From Pseudomonadota bacterium (lineage in GTDB: Bacteria > Pseudomonadota > Gammaproteobacteria > Burkholderiales > Rhodocyclaceae), in contig WRJU01000199.1 in the NCBI GenBank assembly GCA_009778425.1, forward strand, positions 1-10,584: a stretch of DNA of 10,584 bases. The letters are read 5' to 3'. Of the stretch, positions 1-7,400 are shown piece by piece. The notes beneath the pieces were generated by a model that was not told where the DNA came from, did not search any database, and was given only the letters and a program-made list of their open reading frames with translations. Each line of letters begins with the position of its first letter. Position 1 is the first letter of the stretch. The position numbers were made by a program, and so were the translations under genes.

Positions 1-276
1 ATTTCCGCTGATCTTGCCGAAAAGCATTTCACCGCCCCGGCGCGGGAGGCGCTTGCGGCTCTTGAGGCGCGTTTCGCCGCGCTGCCGGAGTGGGAAAAGG
101 GCGCAATCAGCCAGGCGATCAAGGACGTGATGAAGGAGCACGGCCTGAAAATGCCGCAAGTCGCCATTCCCCTGCGGGTCGCCCTGCTCGGCGTGGAACA
201 TACGCCGTCGATCGATGCCGTGCTGGAAGCGTTCGGGCGCGAACGGGCGCTGCAAAGGCTGGCACGGTTGCGCTGA
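1..276 (+). CDS. gltX: glutamyl-tRNA synthetase, C-terminal fragment
   Basis: This is the last 91 codons of a gene entering from the left edge, open from base 1 in frame 1 and ending at TGA 274-276. The product charges tRNA(Glu) with glutamate in the cytoplasm. Only the C-terminal helical anticodon-binding domain is visible; the class I signature motifs (HIGH, KMSKS) would lie upstream, outside the window. Recognition rests on features typical of the end of bacterial GltX: the PEWEKGAI segment, the KMPQVAIPLRVALLG stretch (family pattern 'plRvaltG'), followed by a TPSIDAVLEAFGRER motif and a closing RLARLR. The gene converges on the diguanylate cyclase gene, with 42 bases between the two stop codons. 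The family assignment is secure; a glutamyl/glutaminyl non-discriminating variant cannot be excluded from this piece. Confidence 0.93.
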   Translation: MSADLAEKHFTAPAREALAALEARFAALPEWEKGAISQAIKDVMKEHGLKMPQVAIPLRVALLGVEHTPSIDAVLEAFGRERALQRLARLR

Positions 277-280
277 CCTA

Positions 281-363
281 TTCCTCTCCCTGGAGGGTGG
301 CGCAAAGCGACGGGGTGGTCACTCCTCTTCCTGGAGGAGGGGTGCGAAGCGCAGGGGTGCTTG
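281..363. repeat. imperfect 41-42 bp direct repeat with hairpins, between convergent genes
   Basis: Two adjacent copies are visible. Copy 1 covers about 281-320 and copy 2 about 322-363. CCTC..CTGGAGG at 283-296 recurs at 324-337 (offset 41). The GCAAAGCGACGGGGTG at 302-317 recurs as GCGAAGCGCAGGGGTG at 344-359 (offset 42). Each copy begins with a small hairpin: CCTC/GAGG around TCCCTG in copy 1, and a 6-bp CTCCTC/GAGGAG stem (322-327 with 334-339) around TTCCTG in copy 2. It resembles the GC-rich palindromic intergenic repeats common in proteobacteria. Copy 2 lies inside the 3' end of the cyclase gene. No T-run follows either hairpin, so a role as an intrinsic terminator between the convergent genes is possible but unproven. 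Confidence 0.6.
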
Positions 364-2391
364 CTCCGCGATTTCGTCCCATGGGCGGGGTTGGGTCCAT
401 TGCCAAGCCGGATCGTAGAGTACGGTGCGGTTGCGCCCTGCTTCCTTTGCGGCATAGAGCGCCTCGTCGGCCCGGCGTAGCGGCGCGTCGGCGGTCATGT
501 CATCGGCGCGCAAATCCGAGATGCCAATGCTGACTGTGCATGTAATGTCTATGTTGTCGACCTTGACCGGATTGCTCTCAAAAGCGCGCCGCAGCCGTTC
601 GGCGAGTTCGCGCGCGCCTTTCGTGCCGTCGCCGGGCAGCAGGATGGCGAATTCCTCGCCACCCAGGCGGCCGATGATGTCGCTGCGCCGCACGGTTTGG
701 CGGACGATGTGCACGAAGTGGCTCAACACGGCATCCCCGGTGGCATGCCCGTATTCATCGTTGATGTGCTTGAAGAAATCGAGATCGGTCATCAGGATCG
801 ATGTCTGTCCGCCGTGGCGGCGCTGGCGCGCCAATTCGGCATCAAGCTGATCGAGGAAATGGCGGCGGTTGCTGGCTCCGGTGAGCGAATCGGTGGTGGC
901 CAATCGCAGCAGGGCTTCCTGGCGGTTGCGTTGTTCAGTGATGTCGTGAAAGACGATGACCGCGCCATTCCTTTGCTCCTGCTCAAAAATGGGCGTGACC
1001 GCCACTTTCGCGAGGAAGCAACTGCCGTCGCGCCGGGAGAGCCACACTTCGGCTTCGCGCGGCTTGCCGTCATCTACGGTTTGCATGAACGGCCAGTTTT
1101 TTTCCGAGTCCTGGTAGCCGTCGGGGCCATGATGATAGAAGAGTTCATACGGTTTCCTGCCCATGACCTCTTCAAGCCGGAAACCATGCATGGCAAGCGC
1201 GGCGCGGTTGATGAACGTGATGCAGCCGTTCCTGTCGACGCCGCAAATGCCGTTGGCGGCAGTATCGAGAAGCAATGCGTTGTGTTGCAGAAGGTTTTCG
1301 AAGGCGGCCGTACCTTGCTTCAATTGGCGTTTCCATTCGCGGCGCAGCAAGTACAGCAGCACGAACAGGAAAAATTGGGCGAATACCCAGGCGGGCAGCG
1401 TGTTGTTGATTACTGCCGAACGGTCTTTCTCCAGGTGTTTGATCCGGTCGGTCATGTCGCGCCAGATCAGCACGGTTCCCAGCGGGCGAGCCTGGGGGGC
1501 AGCCTGGCTCCGGTAATCGTTGAGCGCGAAAGCGACGAGTTGGAAGTGACGCCCTTTCCAAGCGAAAAGATGATTTTGCGGCAAATTTTCACTTGCGGAC
1601 AGCAGCCCGCTTTTGAGCCAGTCTCCCGCTTCCGGGCGGCTTGCCGCGAGGATGAAATTCTGACGGGTTTCTATTGTAGGCCGATAGTCCTTCAGCATGA
1701 CACCGGAAACCCGCTTGTTATCGAGCAGCAAGGCTATGCCTGTGTCGAGCTGTTTGTCCAGCCTGTTCAAAAGCTCGCTCATGCCGAAGCCGACTTCCAC
1801 GATGCCGACAGGGCGTTCGCCGCCGTCCGGCATTGGATGGCTGGCCATCGCCATGCCGAGTATGCCGGCGTAGGTATGCTCGATCTCGAAACCGCTACGC
1901 GGGCCGTGGTCTTGCACGATGTCGGCCAGCATGGGCCGAACTGCGGTGGATACGTCGCCAAAACGGGTGGGCGCGTCCATGCGCAGGAAGGATGTGCCGT
2001 CGGGAAGCAGGAATTGCAGATGCCGCACTTCGTGACGGGTGCGCAGTTCATTCCATTGCCCTTCCATTTGTTTCCGGAAAGTCTGCCGCGCGCGTGAGCT
2101 GTCATCATTATCATTATTGCCGTTGCGCTCGCGCTTGATGCGTATGGCTTCGCCAGCTTCGACGAACATGCGCTGGACTTCCGTATTGGCAGCGATGCTG
2201 TAGGCCAGGGCTTGCGCGTGCTGCGCCAAGGCTTCGTTCAGGACAGCATAAACGTTCTGGAACCGGGTACTGTTGTTGGCAATCTCGATCTCAAAGCATT
2301 GCTCAACCTGCATGTACAGATTCCAGCCAATGGCCGCAAAAGCGACCGCGAGCGCGAGACTGCTCAACAGGACGGAGAGCCGATAAGGCAT
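319..2391 (-). CDS. membrane-bound diguanylate cyclase (periplasmic sensor, PAS, GGDEF)
   Basis: A 690-residue protein predicted to make the second messenger cyclic di-GMP from two GTP at the inner membrane. Order of parts: membrane segment at about 6-26; periplasmic region 28-332, whose part around 123-210 (FLRMDAPTRFGD, then GFEIEHTYAGI) resembles double-Cache sensor domains of the dCache_3 type; second membrane segment about 333-349; PAS domain about 366-484; GGDEF domain about 493-658. The active-site motif is GGEEF (577-581), preceded by the metal-ligand stretch DLDFFKHIND (536-545) and GHATGD (548-553). An inhibitory I-site RRSD (568-571) sits exactly five residues before GGEEF, so product inhibition is expected. 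There is no EAL or HD-GYP domain. An in-frame stop lies upstream with no other start between, so this ATG is chosen, although no good ribosome binding site is visible. The gene lies 121 bp downstream of mnmC on the same strand. The last 13 or so residues come from a repeat copy. The ligand sensed is unknown. Confidence 0.93.
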   Translation of the reverse strand: MPYRLSVLLSSLALAVAFAAIGWNLYMQVEQCFEIEIANNSTRFQNVYAVLNEALAQHAQALAYSIAANTEVQRMFVEAGEAIRIKRERNGNNDNDDSSRARQTFRKQMEGQWNELRTRHEVRHLQFLLPDGTSFLRMDAPTRFGDVSTAVRPMLADIVQDHGPRSGFEIEHTYAGILGMAMASHPMPDGGERPVGIVEVGFGMSELLNRLDKQLDTGIALLLDNKRVSGVMLKDYRPTIETRQNFILAASRPEAGDWLKSGLLSASENLPQNHLFAWKGRHFQLVAFALNDYRSQAAPQARPLGTVLIWRDMTDRIKHLEKDRSAVINNTLPAWVFAQFFLFVLLYLLRREWKRQLKQGTAAFENLLQHNALLLDTAANGICGVDRNGCITFINRAALAMHGFRLEEVMGRKPYELFYHHGPDGYQDSEKNWPFMQTVDDGKPREAEVWLSRRDGSCFLAKVAVTPIFEQEQRNGAVIVFHDITEQRNRQEALLRLATTDSLTGASNRRHFLDQLDAELARQRRHGGQTSILMTDLDFFKHINDEYGHATGDAVLSHFVHIVRQTVRRSDIIGRLGGEEFAILLPGDGTKGARELAERLRRAFESNPVKVDNIDITCTVSIGISDLRADDMTADAPLRRADEALYAAKEAGRNRTVLYDPAWQWTQPRPWDEIAEQAPLRFAPLLQEEE

Positions 2392-2512
2392 GGACTTACG
2401 ATTATCCGGGAAATCTATTTGCTTTGTATATTACGAAAACGAAAGCTGGCATTGGGTTTTCTTCACGCCGTCAGTCCGGATGATTGTCGTTATCCGTGAT
2501 GCGTTTCCGGTT

Positions 2513-4372
2513 TCATGTACGAAGAAAGCGTCCGGGGCTCATGGCGTCGACCAGATCCCGTTCCAGCGGCAGCGGTTCGTCTTCTATCCGTGACGCCAGC
2601 ATTTCGCCTGTGAGCGCCGCCCAGGCCAACCCGCGCGCGCCGAAGCCGGAGAGGATGTACAAGCCCGGATGACAGGATAGACCGTCGATGGGCATGGCTC
2701 CGGCCAATGGCAGGCGGTCGGGTGAAACCGGACGGAAACCGACACGCGCGCCGAGCGTGTTGACTTTCAACCCTTTTGTGTAACCAGGCAGGATGCTCTC
2801 CAGCTTGGCGAGGTTGGCTCGCTGGTCGATCAGGCGCGTGGCGGGGTCGGGGTCGCCAACGTCGAAACTGGCGCCCGCGCAACGCAAGCCGTCGACTTCG
2901 GGCGTCACGTACCCCCCCTGGCAGACCACGACGCGCGGGGCGCTGGCTGTCGCAGCGGGCAACACGCTGACCTGCCCGCGCGCACTGAACACCGGCACAT
3001 TTTCGGCCTGCGAAAAGCGACTCACTCCGACTCCGGCAGCGAGAATCATGACCGGCGCGCGGGCGATGGTGCTGCCATCGGCAGCGAGCGCATGCCAGCA
3101 TTCTCCACGGCGCTCGATGGCCGCGACGGGGCAAGACCAGTGCGCGCGGATGCGCTCCGGAAAGGCGGCGAGATTGGCCGTGCACAAACTCGGGGGCTGC
3201 ACCCATCCGCAGCCCGGAAAATGCCAGCCGCCGCGCGGGACTTGCCAGCCGATACTCTCGCTGGCTTCGATGGCATCGGTCTGCCGGAGCAGTTCTTCGG
3301 GCAGGGCGAGGCGTTCGACCACGGCCCGCATCTTTATTTCCTGTTCAACGTCGCGCGCGAGATGAAAAACCCCGCAAGCCGCCGCGCGGAGCTTCATGCC
3401 CGAGGCAAGGATTTCCCCGATGCGCCGCCAGCCGTACAGCGCCCCGGCACGCGTGATGCGACTCATGCGGTTGTCGTCGAAACTGGGCTGCGGGCGCAGC
3501 ACCCCGGCGTGATTGCCGGAAGCCCCCCGGCCCGGCCCATCGGCGGAGTCGATGATGTCGACCTCCCAGCCGCGCGCGCACAAACGTTCACAAACCGCCG
3601 TCCCCGCTGCGCCCGCGCCGATGATGACTGCCTGACGCAAGGCTGGAGGCAAAGAAGGCTGGCGCGCGCGCGCCTCTGGATGAAGCGCGCCGCGCAGCAT
3701 TTCCCGCTTGCCGCCGAAACCCGGTGCTTTCTCCACAAGGAACCGCGCGCGGCGCAAACCCTCGCGCACTTCCCCCGCAACCGACCACGTCGACAGGCTC
3801 GCCTTTGGGGCCGCCAGACGCGAGAGCAGATGAAAGACCCGCGCCGACCACATGATTGGGTTTTTGGCGGGAGAAAAGCCATCCAGAAAAAAAGCGTCGG
3901 CACATGCGTCGATCTGCGCCAATCCCTCACGGACATCGCCGAAATACAGTGTCAGGCACACTTTTCCCTCATCCAGATGCAGGCGGTGCATCCCCCCCGC
4001 AAGCACGGGCCATTGGGCGCGCAACTGGGCGGCGAGCGGCGCGAGTTCCGGCCAGTTGGCATGGAGCCGCGCCAGGTCATCGACCCGGAACGGGTGCAAC
4101 TCACAGGAAATGAAATGCAGTACGCGCGCACGGGCAACGTCTTCCCGCCAAGCCGCCCAGGTGGCCAGGAAATTCAAGCCAAACCCGAACCCCGTTTCCA
4201 CGATGACAAAGCGGTCTTGACCGCGCCAGCGTTCCGGCAGACCGTTTCCGCCCAGAAAGACATGCCGTGCTTGCCCCAGCCCGCCATCGGCAGAGTGATA
4301 AACATCATCGAACAAATCCGAACGAGGCGTACCGTCGGGGGCGAACAGAAGCGTAGCGGGCTGAATCGGCAT
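2513..4372 (-). CDS. mnmC: bifunctional tRNA mnm5(s2)U34 biosynthesis protein MnmC
   Basis: A 619-residue cytoplasmic two-domain enzyme completing 5-methylaminomethyl(-2-thio)uridine at the wobble position of certain tRNAs, after MnmE/MnmG have added the cmnm5 group. The N-terminal methyltransferase (MnmC2/MnmD) domain, about 1-235, starts with the family-typical MPIQPATL, then DVYHSADGGLGQARHVF (23-39), the S-adenosylmethionine loop ETGFGFGLNFLATW (59-72) and DGFSPAKNPIMW (164-175). The C-terminal FAD-dependent oxidase (MnmC1) domain begins with the dinucleotide-binding GAGAAG (252-257). It continues with RGASGNHAGVL, which fits the FAD-site region of this family, a GFRPVSPDRLPLAG stretch (545-558), and LSGFGARGLAWAAL near the end. 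Both halves look intact; the length is close to but shorter than the 668-residue E. coli protein. The start matches the conserved family N-terminus although no clear Shine-Dalgarno sequence precedes it. It is divergent from the giant membrane-protein gene. Confidence 0.96.
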   Translation of the reverse strand: MPIQPATLLFAPDGTPRSDLFDDVYHSADGGLGQARHVFLGGNGLPERWRGQDRFVIVETGFGFGLNFLATWAAWREDVARARVLHFISCELHPFRVDDLARLHANWPELAPLAAQLRAQWPVLAGGMHRLHLDEGKVCLTLYFGDVREGLAQIDACADAFFLDGFSPAKNPIMWSARVFHLLSRLAAPKASLSTWSVAGEVREGLRRARFLVEKAPGFGGKREMLRGALHPEARARQPSLPPALRQAVIIGAGAAGTAVCERLCARGWEVDIIDSADGPGRGASGNHAGVLRPQPSFDDNRMSRITRAGALYGWRRIGEILASGMKLRAAACGVFHLARDVEQEIKMRAVVERLALPEELLRQTDAIEASESIGWQVPRGGWHFPGCGWVQPPSLCTANLAAFPERIRAHWSCPVAAIERRGECWHALAADGSTIARAPVMILAAGVGVSRFSQAENVPVFSARGQVSVLPAATASAPRVVVCQGGYVTPEVDGLRCAGASFDVGDPDPATRLIDQRANLAKLESILPGYTKGLKVNTLGARVGFRPVSPDRLPLAGAMPIDGLSCHPGLYILSGFGARGLAWAALTGEMLASRIEDEPLPLERDLVDAMSPGRFLRT

Positions 4373-4457
4373 GGCGGGCGAAAGAGGCAGGAAGGGAATG
4401 CTTGGACTTTCTGTTTTATATTTATAAATCTAAATGTAAACCGGGCGGAGAAGAATA
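4373..4457. promoter_or_regulatory. AT-rich divergent intergenic region, probable promoters
   Basis: This 85 bp gap between two divergent start codons contains a sharp AT-rich island (about 4408-4440) in otherwise GC-rich DNA, as expected for promoters. Rightward, TTGGAC at 4402-4407 could be a -35 box, with TATAAA at 4423-4428 (15 bp spacing) or TAAATC at 4425-4430 (17 bp) as the -10. Leftward, TTTACA at 4440-4435 with TATAAA at 4420-4415 is possible but the spacing is short (14 bp). These assignments are by eye; only the presence of a divergent promoter region is well supported. Confidence 0.4.
4447..4450 (+). promoter_or_regulatory. ribosome binding site of the 1463-residue protein gene
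   Basis: GGAG (within GGAGAAG) ends 7 bases before the ATG at 4458. This supports that ATG as the start. The encoded N-terminus from it is a good signal peptide, which agrees. Confidence 0.7.
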
Positions 4458-7400
4458 ATGAAAAATCATCTTGGGCAGAAAATGGGGTTTAGGGTGTTTT
4501 TGTTCGGGCTTGTGGCGCTTGTGCCGGTTTTGTGGAGCGGAGCCGTGCTGGCGGCGGCAAGCAGTGGTGACAGCACTATTCCGGAATCCCTGAAACCGTG
4601 GAAAGGCTGGGCGCTGCACGGACAGGAAGCCTGGCTTTGCCCATCCGTTTCGGGTCAGCATGATCGCGCTTTCTGCGCCTGGCCGGGGGAATTGAAGCTG
4701 GAGGCCGCGCGGCAGGGCGACGGTATGAAGTTTTTCCAGAATTGGGAATTGCAGTATGAAAGCGCCGTACCCTTGCCGGGTAACCGTAAATACTGGCCGC
4801 AACAGGTCGCGGTCGATGGTCGGGCGCATCCGGTGCTGATGGACGGCAATACTCCGATCGTGTGGCTGACGAAGGGGCGGCATGCGGTAAGCGGCTGGAT
4901 TTCGTGGCAGGAACGGCCACAGGCGATGGATATTCCAGAGAACGTGGCGCTGGTCTCACTCGTGATCGACGGCAAACCCGTATTGCCGCTGGCGCGTCAC
5001 GGCAAGGCGCTCATGTTGGGCGCACAGGAAGACGCGGTAACGCGGGCGGAGGACAGTCTCGATATGCAGGTGTTTCGCAAGCTCTCCGACGGGATTCCGA
5101 CACGTCTTACGACACGGTTTTTACTCAAGGTTTCAGGCAAGGCGCGCGAATGGAGCGTATCGAATGTTTTACCCGCGCACTTCGTACCGATACGCATTTC
5201 TTCGCCCTGGGCGGCGCGCTTGGATACGGATGGGCGCTTGCAAGTGCAGGTGATGCCCGGACAGGCAGTGGTCGAGGTCGAAGCCCGCCTCAATAAGCCG
5301 TTTGAAAGTGTCGAACCCGTATTTTCCCCGGAACGTCCGCAGGAAGTCTGGAGCTATGAGGCCGCTCCTGCCTTGCGCGTCACGGCGGTATCTCCCAACG
5401 AGAGCATGCTCAATGTCGATCCCCGTCAGGCAGGTGTGCCGACAGAGTGGTTGTCGTTGCCCGCTTTCGTGGTCAATCCCAAGGCGCGTTTCCAGATCGA
5501 AGAGCGTTCCCGTGGGCAGAACGAACGCGAAGGCCAGCGGTTGATGCTGAAACGCGATATGTGGCTGGATTTTTCCGGCAAGGGATTTTTCGCGCGGGAT
5601 CGCGTCGAGGGAACTATGCGCCAGGGCTGGCGGTTCGATGTAGCGAAGCCTTACAGGCTGGAACGCGCCGATAGCCTTATGGCACTGGCTGGGCAAGCCC
5701 CCGATGATTTGTCGGCGGCGCTGCTGGTGACAGTCGGTGCGGACGAGACGTTGACCGGCGTGGAATGGCATCAAATGAATGTCACGCTCAACGCGGGTGT
5801 GCGGCTGGAGGCAGGGACGTCCAGCCGGGTTCCGGTCACAGGTTGGCAACAGTCGTTCGACAGCGTGGAAACCACCCTGCGAATGCCTTACGGCTACCGG
5901 CTGATTGCCGCGCCGGGCGTGGATAGAGCTTCGGGCAACGTGTGGGTGGAACGTTGGACAATTCTGGATGTTTTTCTCGCAGCCTTCTTCGCGCTACTCG
6001 CTTGGCGCTTGTTCGGCACGGCGGGTGGAGTGCTCTCCATCGCCTATCTGACTCTTGGAATGCACGAGTCCGCGCCGGTGCAGTCTTTTGCTGTCGTCAT
6101 CGTCCTGGCCTTGCTGTGCCGTGCTCTGCCGGAGGGGCGTTTGCGCAAGGTGTTGCGCGTCGGTGAACGCATTGCGCTGCTCTGTTTTGTCGGCGCGGCG
6201 GTTTTGTTCATCCCGACCCAGATTCGTACCGCGCTGTATCCTCAGCTTGAAGGCAGTGGCATGGTGGGAACCGCGCGGCTGGGAGCCATGCCTGTTGCGC
6301 GAGATTCCGCTGTTGACAGGGGCGAGATGCTTGCGCCCGATGATGTCTCTGCTTCTCCGCCGCCGCCCAGACAGGCTGCTCCTGCTGAACCCGTATCGTC
6401 ACTATCAATAAAAAGCTCACAAGAAGCCGTAATGAGGTCACAAGGGGCCGTAGTGATGTCAAAAGAAGCTGAGAAACCCGCCACGTTGAGAAGGGGTATG
6501 TCCGCTTATGCGCCCGAGCAGCGCCAGCGTTATGCCCAATCCACCGTCACGCAGACGGGCGGCGGCGAACCGGCCTGGTCATTGGGGGATTCCTACAGGC
6601 TGCATTGGTCAGGGCCTGTCACTGAAGCGCAGAGTGTGCGTCTGCTGGTCAGCCCGCCCTGGTTGACCCGTTTGCTGCGCCTGTTGATCGTCGCGCTGTT
6701 GGGCTGGCTCGTCTGGCGTTCGATCCGCGTGGTGTTCCCCGGCGCGGGTGTGCCTTCGTCGTGGGGGAAACCCGGCGCGGCAAAGGCTTCGACGCCTTCC
6801 GCTACGGCGGTGCTCTTCATATTGTGCCTTGCGGGTTTTGTGGCGGCCGGATTGGGTTTTTCCACGCCTACCGCTGCCGCGCCACCCGAAAGCAGCGCAT
6901 TCCCGCCCGATGATCTGCTGGAGGAACTGAGAACCCGTCTGCTCAAAGCGCCTGAATGCTCGCCATCTTGCGCGGATGTCGCCAAGGTTCGCATTGATGC
7001 CGACGCATCGCAATTAAAAGTGATGCTCGTGGCGCACGTCGAGGCAGCGACCTCGTTGCCGCTGCCTGTTTCAGACGAGCAGATGACCCTGCTCGGCGCG
7101 CGCGTCAACGGTGAGGCGCAGCCGGTGTTGCGCGTCGAGGAGCAAAACTACATTGCCCTGCCGCGCGGCGTCCATCATGTCCAGCTCGAATATGCGCTCG
7201 ATGGCGATTCCGCTTCGCTCGGCTTTCCGATTCGTCCCGCGCAGATCGAATTTGGCAGCGCGTACTGGCAGGCCGATGGTATCGATGAAGGGCGTCTTCT
7301 GGGGGAAACGCTCAATTTCTCCCGTGTGGCTGCTGCTACGGCTGCGCCGTCCACCGACCGGAAAGGTGGGGGAGACGCTGCCATGGCTTTGTCGTCGTCG

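Noticed and set aside
697..2097. A 466-codon open frame antisense to the diguanylate cyclase gene
   Set aside because: The protein has no recognisable domain, and the opposite strand encodes well-conserved PAS and GGDEF motifs. Long antisense frames are expected in GC-rich coding DNA.
2392..2512. A riboswitch (for example a c-di-GMP type) or terminator ahead of the cyclase gene
   Set aside because: The 121 bp gap has an AT-rich patch with TAATAT/TATACA on the minus strand that might be a -10 box. There is no convincing -35 box, no stable stem-loop with a T-run and no recognisable riboswitch core.
3661..3674. GGCGCGCGCGCGCC palindrome within mnmC as a regulatory site
   Set aside because: It falls in the linker between the two MnmC domains and encodes Ala-Arg repeats. 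This is explained by GC-rich codon use.
3092..4492. A 466-codon open frame antisense to mnmC, running across the intergenic region into the giant gene
   Set aside because: The MnmC reading is conserved throughout both domains. This frame has no domain or ribosome binding site and overlaps the start of the next gene. The equal length to the other antisense frame is coincidence.
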